This document shows positions 35,877-45,020 of a stretch of 64,000 nt of DNA, piece by piece. The DNA is from Aporhodopirellula aestuarii (GTDB taxonomy: Bacteria; Planctomycetota; Planctomycetia; Pirellulales; Pirellulaceae). The position numbers and the translations under genes are program-made. Positions within the stretch are counted from its first letter, which is position 1; every line of letters begins with the position of its first letter. The notes below the pieces were generated by a model, which was given only the letters and a program-made list of their open reading frames with translations, made no database searches and was not told the origin of the DNA. Where the stretch lies: contig NZ_JAMQBK010000015.1 of NCBI RefSeq assembly GCF_023701485.1, positions 1-64,000 on the forward strand, read 5' to 3'.

Positions 35877-36626
35877 ATGACATTTGACATTAAAAACAAG
35901 ACCGTCTTGATCACAGGTGCGAACCGGGGAATCGGTAAAGCGATCCTAGAAGAGGCGATCACCCGCGGTGCGTCAAAGGTTTACGCCGCGGTGCGAGACA
36001 TCGATTCCGCCGCGCCACTCGTCGAGAAGCATGGCGACCGTGTCGTACCGATTCGCATCGACGTCGACGACGCTGCCTCGATCAAGTCCGCCGCCGAAGA
36101 AGCATCGGACGTTGACGTTGTCGTCAACAACGCAGGTGTGATGAAATTTGCCAACGCGATCTCAGACGATGCGATCGAGGCGTTACAATTCGAAATGAAC
36201 GTGAACGTGTACGGTCTCATGCGAATGGCACAAGCATTCGCTCCGACGCTCAAGAGCAACCGCGGAGGTGCTTTCGTGCAACTCAACAGCGTCGCCTCGG
36301 TCAAAACCTTTAGCGACTTCGCCACCTACTGCGCATCCAAGGCTGCCAGCTACGCGATCACGCAAGGGCTGAGAGATTCACTTCGTGACCAAGGCACTCA
36401 CGTGCTCAGCGTTCACCCTGGCCCGATCCAAACCGATATGGGTGACGCGGCGGGTTTCGGAGACAGCGCGGGATCGCCCGTCGATGTTGCCAAAGCAATC
36501 TTCGATGGAATCGCCAACGGCAACTTCCACGCTTGGCCTGACGAAGTGGCCCAACAAATCGGCAGTGCCTATCAAAGTTTTGCCGAAAACGTTGTCGAAG
36601 CCGACATGCAAGAGAGCCTCGCGTAG
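35877..36626 (+). CDS. Short-chain dehydrogenase/reductase (SDR)
   Basis: A 249-residue classical SDR: TGANRGIGKAI for nucleotide binding (about residues 14-24), VVNNAGVMKF, NSVASVKTF (catalytic Ser) and YCASKAASYA (Tyr-x3-Lys), then VHPGPIQTDMG. Asp in AAVRDID after the second strand may bear on cofactor choice. Substrate unknown. It is followed after 60 bases by the exported HAD gene on the same strand, so co-transcription is likely. It is only distantly similar to the SDR at 10.1 kb. Confidence 0.87.
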   Translation: MTFDIKNKTVLITGANRGIGKAILEEAITRGASKVYAAVRDIDSAAPLVEKHGDRVVPIRIDVDDAASIKSAAEEASDVDVVVNNAGVMKFANAISDDAIEALQFEMNVNVYGLMRMAQAFAPTLKSNRGGAFVQLNSVASVKTFSDFATYCASKAASYAITQGLRDSLRDQGTHVLSVHPGPIQTDMGDAAGFGDSAGSPVDVAKAIFDGIANGNFHAWPDEVAQQIGSAYQSFAENVVEADMQESLA

Positions 36627-36686
36627 GCGACGCGTTTCTTGAATGAACTTTCTACACGTCACTCGCCCCCAACCCAACGCGTCTTT

Positions 36687-37481
36687 ATGAAGAGCTTCTC
36701 GATCCGACGAGCACTGTCTTTGGTGGCACTGCTTATAATGTCTGCCGTGCCCGTCAACGCAGAAGAACCCAAACCCGCGAAACAGTCTGAGATCAATTCC
36801 GTGACCCCCAAACCACGCCCCACTGTCATCCTGTTTGATGTTAACGAGACTCTTCTTAATCTCGCTCCACTGAAAACATCGGTCGGCAAGTCACTCGGGG
36901 GACGGGAAGACCTGTTGCCGTTGTGGTTCTCAACCATGCTTCATTATTCACTCGTCGAAACGCTGAGTGACAACTACCACGATTTCGGCGAAATCGGAAC
37001 AGCTTCGCTGATGATGGTTGCTAAGAATCAAGGCATTGACATTCAATACGAAGACGCGAAAGAGGCGATCGTCACCCCACTGCGTTCACTGCCACCTCAC
37101 GGAGACGTGATCGCAAGCCTCAAATCGCTTTCTCAAAACGGATATCGAATAATCAGCCTGACGAATTCTTCCGCTATCGGCGTTGAAACTCAGTTTAAGA
37201 ACGCGGGTTTGACGGATTTGTTTGAAAAGCGGTACTCGGTTGAGACCGTGAAGAAATTCAAACCACATCCGGCCCCGTATCGCATGGTTCTAGACGATCT
37301 CGGTGTCGAACCGAACGAGGTTTTGATGGTCGCCGCACACGCTTGGGATTTAGCGGGCGCCAAAAACGTTGGACTCCAAACCGCGTTCATTGCCCGCCCC
37401 GGCACTTCCCTCTATCCGAACGTCGAACGCCCCGACTATGTCGTGAGCGACCTGCAAGAACTCGTCCGCGTGTTGAAGTAA
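36687..37481 (+). CDS. Exported haloacid-dehalogenase-like (HAD) protein
   Basis: A 264-residue HAD-superfamily protein from ATG 36687. The hydrolase part shows the family motifs: FDVNETLLNL (nucleophile Asp), SLTNSS (motif II), KKFKPHPAPY (motif III Lys) and VAAHAWDLAGAKNVG (motif IV), all typical of type II 2-haloacid dehalogenases. It carries an N-terminal signal peptide (SIRRALSLVALLIMSAVPVNA), so it appears periplasmic, which is unusual because characterised members are cytoplasmic. The reaction may be hydrolytic dehalogenation of a 2-haloacid, or phosphatase chemistry. It follows the SDR gene by 60 bases and is followed by a palindromic repeat. Confidence 0.8.
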   Translation: MKSFSIRRALSLVALLIMSAVPVNAEEPKPAKQSEINSVTPKPRPTVILFDVNETLLNLAPLKTSVGKSLGGREDLLPLWFSTMLHYSLVETLSDNYHDFGEIGTASLMMVAKNQGIDIQYEDAKEAIVTPLRSLPPHGDVIASLKSLSQNGYRIISLTNSSAIGVETQFKNAGLTDLFEKRYSVETVKKFKPHPAPYRMVLDDLGVEPNEVLMVAAHAWDLAGAKNVGLQTAFIARPGTSLYPNVERPDYVVSDLQELVRVLK

Positions 37482-37491
37482 CGCTTGCATT

Positions 37492-37632
37492 CCACGGTAC
37501 GGGACGTCGATTGTTTTAGTGCTTTTTTTAGCGGAACGGCGCAAGACGTCCGGTCCCCAGTTACCGGACGGCTCGCGCTGTTCCGCTACTTTTGAAATCC
37601 TGCAGTAATTAAATCGATGCCCCCTACCGTGG
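37492..37632 (+). repeat. Dispersed palindromic repeat family A, copy 3 (uninterrupted)
   Basis: A 141-bp near-perfect palindrome lying between the HAD gene and the tetR gene. Outer arms CCACGGTA (37492-37499) and TACCGTGG (37625-37632) are perfect. Inside, GGGACGTCGATTG faces AATCGATGCCCC, and TAGCGGAACGGCGC faces GCGCTGTTCCGCTA. At its centre GGCTCGCGC occurs once, giving the empty-site version of the insertion in copy 2. It could also act as a bidirectional terminator for the two convergent genes beside it. Confidence 0.75.
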
Positions 37633-37676
37633 CAGGTTCAGAATCAGCCGTCTCGGTTTCGACGATAGCCCGGACA

Positions 37677-38321
37677 TCAAATCGCTGAATACTGGCTTAA
37701 AAACAATTCGACGCTAGAAGAAACAATCTGCTCTCGTTTCTTTCGCGTCGGTGGAGCCTCACCGTGAAGGATCATGGGCCAGAAGGCGAACGTGCGCAAG
37801 AGCCCCAAGAACTGCATCGCCGCGAACTCGATATCCATTTCGGAAAGACATCCCGACGCCTGCGCCTGTTCGAGAAACGACTCGATACGGATAGCAAATC
37901 GTCGATGATCCACCTGCTTGCCCACTTCAGGTTCGGCCAACACGCGAGACATGCATGCTCGCGCGAGAGCTTGAACATCGTCCGATGTGATGAAGTCGAC
38001 TTCCGCTTCCGCCAACTCGCGTAGCTGCTCAGCGAGGTCTCGGGTGGGATCAAATTTGGTCGTCGGAAGCCGCTGAGATCGCAAGGTGAGTTCGTCGATA
38101 ATCGCGTCGAACAAGGACTCTTTGCTGTCGAAATGGTTGTAGAGCGTTCGCTTGCTCACCGATGCGGCATCGGCAATCCCGTTCATGCTGGCAGCATAAA
38201 ACCCTCGGGTCTGAAACTCCTGTACCGCCGCCTGGACGATTGCGCATCGCTTGCGATCGGTTAGCCGCCCGCTGCTATCCGCCTCAAAAACTACACTTGA
38301 CAGTTTACTTTTCTTAGCCAT
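37677..38321 (-). CDS. TetR-family transcriptional regulator
   Basis: A 214-residue regulator from ATG 38321 (an upstream ATG at 38357 is possible). The N-terminal helix-turn-helix reads AAVQEFQTRGFYAASMNGIA, DAASVSKRTLYNHFDSKESL, a standard TetR DNA-binding domain. The C-terminal part resembles the AefR-like ligand domain (FAFWPMILHGEAPP). It is divergent from the RND efflux operon with only 57 bases between start codons, so it most likely represses that operon and itself. Confidence 0.88.
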   Translation of the reverse strand: MAKKSKLSSVVFEADSSGRLTDRKRCAIVQAAVQEFQTRGFYAASMNGIADAASVSKRTLYNHFDSKESLFDAIIDELTLRSQRLPTTKFDPTRDLAEQLRELAEAEVDFITSDDVQALARACMSRVLAEPEVGKQVDHRRFAIRIESFLEQAQASGCLSEMDIEFAAMQFLGLLRTFAFWPMILHGEAPPTRKKREQIVSSSVELFLSQYSAI

Positions 38322-38353
38322 AGTTTCAAGGTACACCGCACTGTTTACTTTTC
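38301..38353. promoter_or_regulatory. Direct repeats in the tetR/efflux divergent region
   Basis: AGTTTACTTTTC (38301-38312) and TGTTTACTTTTC (38342-38353) are direct repeats 41 bases apart, on either side of the tetR start codon. They are candidate binding sites for the regulator, although TetR sites are usually palindromic. The first copy also encodes Lys-Ser-Lys-Leu of the regulator, so its sequence is partly constrained by coding. Confidence 0.35.
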
Positions 38354-38378
38354 GCAAGCATAGAAATCTCTGTCGTCA

Positions 38379-40163
38379 ATGAATATTGAAACTTTTCGCG
38401 ATCTCGGGGGCAATCGTGGCTCGATCGGATCGGCAGTGATCCTCCTTCTCGCGTTGGGCGGATGCTCAAATGAACCTGACTTGGTCGAAACCAGAACGGT
38501 GCCCCCCAAGCCGGTTTCGGTTTTCACGTTGACGCGGAGTGCGCCGACGACGCAACAGGAAATCACCGGTTCAGTCGTCCCTTGGAAAACGGAGCAAATC
38601 GGATTCGAACTGGCCGGACGCGTTGCCGAAGTTGTTGAACCGAACGAGATGGTCACGCCACAAATCGGTTCGCTTCGGACATCGCAATACCCACATTCAA
38701 CGCGTTTAGCACGACTCAATGACGAGGAATTGCAAATCGCCGTTGAAGCAGCGCAAGCCGACGTTGCGGTGGCGACCCTGAACCGAGACGCCAACAAGGT
38801 CACGATCGAACAACGGTTGCCCGCATTGATCAACTCCGCAAAAGCCGAGGCAACCCTCGCTGACATGGAACTCACGCGGGTCACGAAATTGGTTCAACAA
38901 AATGCGATCTCGCGATCCGAAGCCGACACCGCGAGGACTCGCGTTTCTACAACTCGAGCGAGCCTCGCGACAGCGGAAGCCGATCTGGCTCAGGCCCAAG
39001 CTCAGCAACTCGCACTTGAAGCTCAAGTCGCCCAATCTGAGCACCGTTTGTCTGAAGCGAAACGGAACTTGCGGAACGCGATTTTGCACAGCCCATTCCC
39101 GGGTCAAGTTTCGGAGGTGCATGTGGTCCCAGGAACCTATGTCAAGGAAGGAGACCCAATCGTCACAGTGCAAATGATGGATCCGATGTCGATCGAATTC
39201 GAGGTGACCTCCCGAGACTCGCGTCGTTATCGACGAGGCGACATGCTGTCCGTTCGGGTCACCGACGGCAATGGTGAGCTCCGTTCACTCAGTGGTATGG
39301 TGAACCATGTGGATTCGGTAGCCGACCCCGCGGCACGAACGTTTACCGTTTCACTGCATGTACGTAACGAGTTCGACGACGTCCGGGTCCCCGCGTCCGA
39401 ATCAAACGAACCAATCGCTTGGACCGAGCAAATCGCGCCGCTCAACATCGGTCCCATCATCACGAATGATCAACGTCTTCTCGTCGAGATTGACTCTGTC
39501 CACAACATCGGTGGCGAAAACTTTGTTTGGAAGGTGACCAATCGGCAGTGGGGCACACCTTCGCTCACGAGCAATCGGGTACTCACCGTTGAGAAAGTCC
39601 CCGTACGAATCACCAGCGACATCATTCCGTTTCTCGGTAAATGGAAATTCGTCGCAATTGAATTCGCAGATCCCAATTCCCAAATCGACATGGATCGCGA
39701 TCTAATCACAGGCAAACTCTTCTTCAAACCTACCGCCTCCCCGGACACCAAATCCTCACCCGAGCATCCTGAGTCGTCGCCCACGTTGGAGACATGGAAA
39801 GGCAATCGCGTGATGGTCGATGAACAGCGTTGGCTGTTAAGGTCGGGCGACGTGGCGCAGGTATCGCTCATGCCGAGCGAACCGCACGACGGATACTACG
39901 TGCCCATGAAAGCAGTACGAGAAGAGCGTGACGAACGATTCATTCACGTCGTTGAAATGATCGAAGGGCAACCGACCGCCAAGCGGATCAATGTCGAGAT
40001 TGCCGAAGACAATTCGGTCGTCGACGAGTCCGTCCTCCTGCGTCTAAAAGCGTCTCCGCAAAACCGATTGCACGAAGGAATGCAGGTCGTCATGGAAGGC
40101 ACTCACTACTTGAATGATGGCGACCTCGTCCTGATCACGCCCAGCACAGGAGGCCTCCGGTGA
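38379..40163 (+). CDS. RND efflux periplasmic adaptor, lipoprotein type
   Basis: A 594-residue membrane-fusion protein. Its N-terminal lipoprotein signal ends LALGGC. The lipoyl/barrel-sandwich parts (EITGSVVPWKTEQIGFELAGRVAEVV and ILHSPFPGQVSEVHVVPGTYVKEGDPI) flank a coiled-coil hairpin of about residues 115-230 (QQLALEAQVAQSEHRLSEAK). The protein is long for the family (usually ~370-420) because of an extra region around residues 340-480 with no recognised domain. It links the RND pump to an outer-membrane channel; no TolC-like gene is nearby. Its stop overlaps the pump start by four bases (GTGA). Confidence 0.87.
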   Translation: MNIETFRDLGGNRGSIGSAVILLLALGGCSNEPDLVETRTVPPKPVSVFTLTRSAPTTQQEITGSVVPWKTEQIGFELAGRVAEVVEPNEMVTPQIGSLRTSQYPHSTRLARLNDEELQIAVEAAQADVAVATLNRDANKVTIEQRLPALINSAKAEATLADMELTRVTKLVQQNAISRSEADTARTRVSTTRASLATAEADLAQAQAQQLALEAQVAQSEHRLSEAKRNLRNAILHSPFPGQVSEVHVVPGTYVKEGDPIVTVQMMDPMSIEFEVTSRDSRRYRRGDMLSVRVTDGNGELRSLSGMVNHVDSVADPAARTFTVSLHVRNEFDDVRVPASESNEPIAWTEQIAPLNIGPIITNDQRLLVEIDSVHNIGGENFVWKVTNRQWGTPSLTSNRVLTVEKVPVRITSDIIPFLGKWKFVAIEFADPNSQIDMDRDLITGKLFFKPTASPDTKSSPEHPESSPTLETWKGNRVMVDEQRWLLRSGDVAQVSLMPSEPHDGYYVPMKAVREERDERFIHVVEMIEGQPTAKRINVEIAEDNSVVDESVLLRLKASPQNRLHEGMQVVMEGTHYLNDGDLVLITPSTGGLR

Positions 40164-43100
40164 GCAGCCTTCCTGAACTGGCGGTAAAACGACCGACCAT
40201 CACAATCACAATGGTGTTGTTATTTGTGGCGTGGGGAAGCGTCAGCTTTTTCACGATGCCGCGACGCGAGGACCCCGAGTTCACCCTCAAAGTTGCGGTC
40301 GTGACAACACGATGGGAGGGTGCCTCGGCCGAACAGATTGAAAAACTAATCACCGATCCACTCGAAGACACCATCGACGGCCTCGAAGAGGTTCGGTTGA
40401 TCCGATCGACGTCCAGCAGCGAGATGTCCGTCATCTTCGTTGAATTAGAGGATTGGGTTCCCGGCGCTCGCGTTGACGACGCGTGGGATCGAGTGCGTGC
40501 CAGGATTCGTAACGTCGCGATGCCGGATCCCTCGATCTCGCCCTTCCTCTATGACGAATTCGCCGACACCAGTGTTTTGCTATACGCCGTGCATCAACAA
40601 CCCGTTGACGGTCAGACGCACATTGACCCGAAATTCACGTACTCCCATCGCCAATTGGATCTCTTTTCGGAACGGATACGAGACAGTTTGCGTTTGCTCC
40701 CCGGCGTGTCCCAAGTTGCACGATTTGGCGTGCAAGACGAAGCGATCTACATCGAAACCGATGAAGGAACGTGGTCGAGAATCGAACTAACGACGAATCA
40801 GATCACCAATCTCGCTCAAACGCAGAATATTGTTGCACCGGGGGGGCGTATCGACGCAGAAGACGGCCGATTTTTCGTCAAACCGAGCGGTGACGTTAAC
40901 GCGGTCGAAGAACTCGACTCTCTCGTCGTCGGTGTGGTTCCCGCGGCGGCAGGCGTGAATCAGGTACAACTCAAAGATTTAGGCCTATCGGTTCGTCGAG
41001 GCTATACCGATCCGCCTCAACGAATTTGTCGATACGGAACACCTGACCTGGAAACTTCAACGATCGTCTTAGCCGTTTCGATGAAGTCAGGCGCCAATAT
41101 CATCGACATTTGCAGCAACGCCAAAACCAGTGTCGCTCAACTGCAATCTACGGGCGTCCTGCCGCCCGATTTGGCGGTGTCAATCATTTCCGATCAATCC
41201 GACAGCGTTAAGAAGCGTATTCGCGAAGTTGGCGTCAACATCATCGAAGCGATCCTCGTGGTTGTCGTCTTGGTCTACCTCGTTGTCGGATTTCGAACCG
41301 CCGCGGTGATGGCCGCCAACATCCCGTTTGTTGTGATCTCGTCGCTAGCGATCATCACGCTGTTTGGCGTTCAACTCGAGCAAATGTCGTTGGCGTCCAT
41401 GATTATTTCGCTGGGGCTGTTGGTCGACAATGCCGTTCAGGTCTGCGACCAAACCCGCACCAACCAAATCGCCGGCATGGCCCCACGGGAAGCCGCCGTC
41501 AAAGGCGCGGAAATGTTGGGCGTGTCCATGCTCAGCGGTACCGGCACAACCATCGCAGCGTTTATTCCGATGTTGATCGCGATGGACGGCGCCAACCGTG
41601 AGTTCATCTACAGCCTGCCAATCACCCTATCAGTGATGCTCGCGGTCAGTTGGCTGTTGGCAATGACGTTTTGTGTCATCCTCGCCTCGTGGATCATCCG
41701 CCCACCCAAAGACCTGAATCATCCAACTGCGCCGCTTCCATGGCTGATGAAGAAACTCGGTTCCATCACTTGGTTGCCGAAACGAAAGCGGCAGGCATCC
41801 TCCGACCCATCACCGAACGAGTCGGTGTCAAGCAATGCCACGCAAGGAGTCTTCTACCGCCTGTACGGGACGACGCTGCGTTGGGCGCTGCGTCACCGAG
41901 TCGCAACGATCGTGGGCGCCGTTGCCATCTTTTTGCTCTCTACGCAGTTGCCGGTCTCGAGTGAGTTCTTTCCGTTGACCGAGCGTGATCAGTTTGCCGT
42001 GGAAGTGTGGTTACCCGAATCCGCATCGATCGAACAAACCAACGAGGTCGCACGACAAGTCGAGGACATGATTCGCACCCTGAGTCCGTATGTCGATGAA
42101 CAAGGTCGCTCACGAGAACGACTACTTAACATGCGAACGATCGTTGGCGGAGGCGGGGCACGCTGGTATCTCGCCTGGGAACCCGAATCGGCAAAACCGA
42201 ACTACGCGGAGATATTGATCCACACAACGGATGGGAAGGTGACTCATGAATTTTCCGAACGCCTTCGTGTGGTCGCACGCGAAGGTGATTCAGCGCTGGG
42301 GTTGAGCCCGATTGCAGGCGCCCGCGTTGTTCCGATCGAGTTGTCTTTAGGACCGCCTGCCGATCCGGTTGTTCTGCGCATCGTTGGTAACGGACTTGCC
42401 GACATGAATGAACTCCGTTCCGCCGCTAACCGCGTCAAAGAACTCGTTGCCGCCGCACCCGACACATGGGACGTCAACGACTCGTGGGGTGTTCCCTGCC
42501 GACAACTTTATGTGGACGTCGACGCCAATCGGGCGAGCCTCTCAGGCATTCGCAATTCAGAAATCGCCTCGACGCTCGACGCCTATTTTTCCGGAAAACT
42601 GTTAACCACCTATCGTGAGAACGACCGACAAATCCCCGTCTACTTTCGGCTTACTCCCGATAGTCGGAAGTCGCTCGGCACGATCAATGATGCCCACATC
42701 GAGAGTCAAATCGGCAAAACGTCACTCGCCGCAGTCGCCAGCGTCAGCCCGCAGTGGCGTCCGGCATTCATCGATCGACGCGATGGCAACCGAACGATCG
42801 AGGTGCGATCACGGATCAACGTGGGAGCATCAGGAAATGACATCACCAATCAAGTTTTCAACTCTGAATCAATGAAGGAACTCCAAGCTCAATTGCCACC
42901 CGGATTTCGTGTTGAAATTGGCGGTGCACTCGAGGAATCGATGAAGGCACAGTGGAAAATGTTCAAATCATTTGGATTGTCGTTTGTCGCGATCTTCATC
43001 CTGCTGATCCTGCAGTTCAACAGTATTGCCCGGACGTCAATCATCATTGTGACATTACCGTTAGCATTGGTTGGTGCACTGACCGGATTATGGATGACCG

Positions 43101-43459
43101 GAAATGCATTCGGATTCATGCCACAACTCGGCGTGCTGGCACTGTTTGGAATCGTGCTTAACTCCGCAATTCTCTTTGTCGAATTTGCGGACATCGTTAC
43201 CAGTCAGAAAAGCGTTAGCCTGGGTCGCAAATTGACGCGTCAGGAATTTCAATCAGCGATCGTTGAGGCAGGACAACAACGGTTGATGCCAATCTTCTTA
43301 ACCACCGCCACGACCGTTGGCGGACTGATCCCGCTCGCACTCGGCGGCGGGCCACTTTGGCAAGGATTGGCGTGGCTGTTAATCTTCGGTCTGACGTTCG
43401 CAACAACGTTGACGTTGTTGTTAATCCCGGCGCTCTATTCGTTCCTGTCGCCGAAATAA
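40160..43459 (+). CDS. RND-family efflux transporter permease
   Basis: A 1099-residue AcrB-type pump: first helix ITITMVLLFVAWGSVSFFTM, RREDPEFTLKVAVVTTRWEG, two large periplasmic porter regions and twelve expected helices. In the fourth-helix motif GLLVDNAVQV only one of the two Asp residues of the AcrB proton relay is kept (Asp-Asn). At the Lys940 position the sequence has Asn (GIVLNSAILFVEFAD). Such variation is known among RND subgroups, but the coupling residues may differ. It starts at GTG 40160, coupled to the adaptor. Likely substrates are toxic compounds, sensed by the divergent TetR regulator. Confidence 0.92.
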   Translation: MSSLPELAVKRPTITITMVLLFVAWGSVSFFTMPRREDPEFTLKVAVVTTRWEGASAEQIEKLITDPLEDTIDGLEEVRLIRSTSSSEMSVIFVELEDWVPGARVDDAWDRVRARIRNVAMPDPSISPFLYDEFADTSVLLYAVHQQPVDGQTHIDPKFTYSHRQLDLFSERIRDSLRLLPGVSQVARFGVQDEAIYIETDEGTWSRIELTTNQITNLAQTQNIVAPGGRIDAEDGRFFVKPSGDVNAVEELDSLVVGVVPAAAGVNQVQLKDLGLSVRRGYTDPPQRICRYGTPDLETSTIVLAVSMKSGANIIDICSNAKTSVAQLQSTGVLPPDLAVSIISDQSDSVKKRIREVGVNIIEAILVVVVLVYLVVGFRTAAVMAANIPFVVISSLAIITLFGVQLEQMSLASMIISLGLLVDNAVQVCDQTRTNQIAGMAPREAAVKGAEMLGVSMLSGTGTTIAAFIPMLIAMDGANREFIYSLPITLSVMLAVSWLLAMTFCVILASWIIRPPKDLNHPTAPLPWLMKKLGSITWLPKRKRQASSDPSPNESVSSNATQGVFYRLYGTTLRWALRHRVATIVGAVAIFLLSTQLPVSSEFFPLTERDQFAVEVWLPESASIEQTNEVARQVEDMIRTLSPYVDEQGRSRERLLNMRTIVGGGGARWYLAWEPESAKPNYAEILIHTTDGKVTHEFSERLRVVAREGDSALGLSPIAGARVVPIELSLGPPADPVVLRIVGNGLADMNELRSAANRVKELVAAAPDTWDVNDSWGVPCRQLYVDVDANRASLSGIRNSEIASTLDAYFSGKLLTTYRENDRQIPVYFRLTPDSRKSLGTINDAHIESQIGKTSLAAVASVSPQWRPAFIDRRDGNRTIEVRSRINVGASGNDITNQVFNSESMKELQAQLPPGFRVEIGGALEESMKAQWKMFKSFGLSFVAIFILLILQFNSIARTSIIIVTLPLALVGALTGLWMTGNAFGFMPQLGVLALFGIVLNSAILFVEFADIVTSQKSVSLGRKLTRQEFQSAIVEAGQQRLMPIFLTTATTVGGLIPLALGGGPLWQGLAWLLIFGLTFATTLTLLLIPALYSFLSPK

Positions 43460-43634
43460 AAGGGGCACCTGAGAAAGACAACCGCGAAAGCATCCGTTTT
43501 TGCCCGGTGGACTGATCGATTCGTCGTCACAACGGACGACTAGCACAATTCTTAAAAAGATGCCGCCAGACTTCGGGGGCTGTATTTTGGCAAATCTGGC
43601 TCATGTAAACGGGCATGTCATCCGTTGAGATGCA

Positions 43635-44915
43635 CTAGTTTGGAACACGGCAGACCTGTCGGTTGCTCGATGCCGCCAATTCGACGATATCGGCGGCTTG
43701 GGTAACGCCTCCGCAACGCTCAATTGCCACATGCATCTTGCGTGCGTTTTCTCGGTAAGACGGATCGTGCAGAATTTGAGAAATCGCCTTTCTAAGCGTG
43801 GCAACCGAAACTGACTTTGCAGGAATCGACTCGCCGCAACCTGACCATTTTACTCGCGATCCGATCCCAGGCTGATCATTGGCTAGCGGGATAACCACCA
43901 TGGGAATCGCGTTGGTGAGACATTCGAGTGTCGTGTTCATTCCACCGTGAGTGATCGTCAACGCGGCTCGTTTTAGCAGTTCAAGCTGCGGCGCGTATCG
44001 AACCGCGATCGGTGATCCCGGGAACGTCGGGATGGCTTCATTCTCCATGGATCGTCCTAGCGAAATCACGAGCTGTACATCGAATGTCGCACAAGCTTCT
44101 GCAATTTCGTGAAATAGATGCTTCGCGTTTCCATGGATCGTTCCCAAACTGGCATAGACCAGCGGTTGATCCGTCAGACGATCGAACGGAAAATCCGTTT
44201 GTGGTCGACCGACATTGTTGTGAAACGGCCCCGTGAAGTGAAAATAATCGGGCAGGTCAGTACGAGGAAATTCCAGCTCGGCTGGCTGCTGGCTAATCTG
44301 TGCAAGCTTTGAAAACCGATCGTTTGCAGCGACGTGCGCAGGCAGATTCCACTGTCTTCGTTGGCCATCAATCGTCCGCATCACCGGCTTCAATAGTCGA
44401 CGCGTGACTCGATATCCGATTCGATTCCGCAACCGCCCCAAGAAGGACGGGTTGTCGTGCCAGGGAGTAAATGGCGACGGAACGAGATCATCCCGATTTA
44501 AGATTGCGGCACTACAAAGATTCACAAACGGGATTCCGAGATAATCTGCAACCGAACCGGCCTCGGGAGTCGCCTGGTCAACGATCAACGCGTCAACGCC
44601 AGATCGACGTAGAACCTCGGGAGCATCACGCAAAAAGACGCTTGCGTTTTCGTTGAACAACTGGACCGTGTAGGCCAAGGCAGCACGCCCCTGAAGCCGG
44701 CCGAGCTGCTTCAACGCGTTCTCCACGCTCCCACGCGGAAACTCGGCCTCCCCAATTGCGACGAACCCGATCCCGGCGTTCGCTACCGCCTCCTCCGCAT
44801 CCAGTTTTCCAAATAACGTGACGCGATGACCGCGGTTTCGGAGTTCTTTCCCGAGAGGAAGGATCGTATTGAGATGGCCCGTGGTCGCGGGGCAAACCAA
44901 TCCAAAATGTTTCAT
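43635..44915 (-). CDS. GT1-family glycosyltransferase (MGT/CrtX-like)
   Basis: A 426-residue glycosyltransferase from ATG 44915 (upstream ATG 44954 is less family-like). It has the GT-B fold hallmarks: N-terminal FGLVCPATTGHLNTILPLGK and a C-terminal sugar-nucleotide site with LTITHGGMNTTLECLTNAIP and VVIPLANDQPGIGSRV. It resembles UDP-sugar transferases such as macrolide and zeaxanthin glucosyltransferases. The acceptor cannot be told. It lies 105 bases downstream of an ABC-F gene on the same strand; both could belong to a drug-protection unit. Confidence 0.83.
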   Translation of the reverse strand: MKHFGLVCPATTGHLNTILPLGKELRNRGHRVTLFGKLDAEEAVANAGIGFVAIGEAEFPRGSVENALKQLGRLQGRAALAYTVQLFNENASVFLRDAPEVLRRSGVDALIVDQATPEAGSVADYLGIPFVNLCSAAILNRDDLVPSPFTPWHDNPSFLGRLRNRIGYRVTRRLLKPVMRTIDGQRRQWNLPAHVAANDRFSKLAQISQQPAELEFPRTDLPDYFHFTGPFHNNVGRPQTDFPFDRLTDQPLVYASLGTIHGNAKHLFHEIAEACATFDVQLVISLGRSMENEAIPTFPGSPIAVRYAPQLELLKRAALTITHGGMNTTLECLTNAIPMVVIPLANDQPGIGSRVKWSGCGESIPAKSVSVATLRKAISQILHDPSYRENARKMHVAIERCGGVTQAADIVELAASSNRQVCRVPN

Positions 44916-45020
44916 CTGCAAACTCCCTGACAACGTTTTGACACCGCGTTGCACGCCACATCACGGGCCACAGAGACCGGATCAACGAGCAAATCGAGGA
45001 GGCTTTGGCTTTGTAATGTT

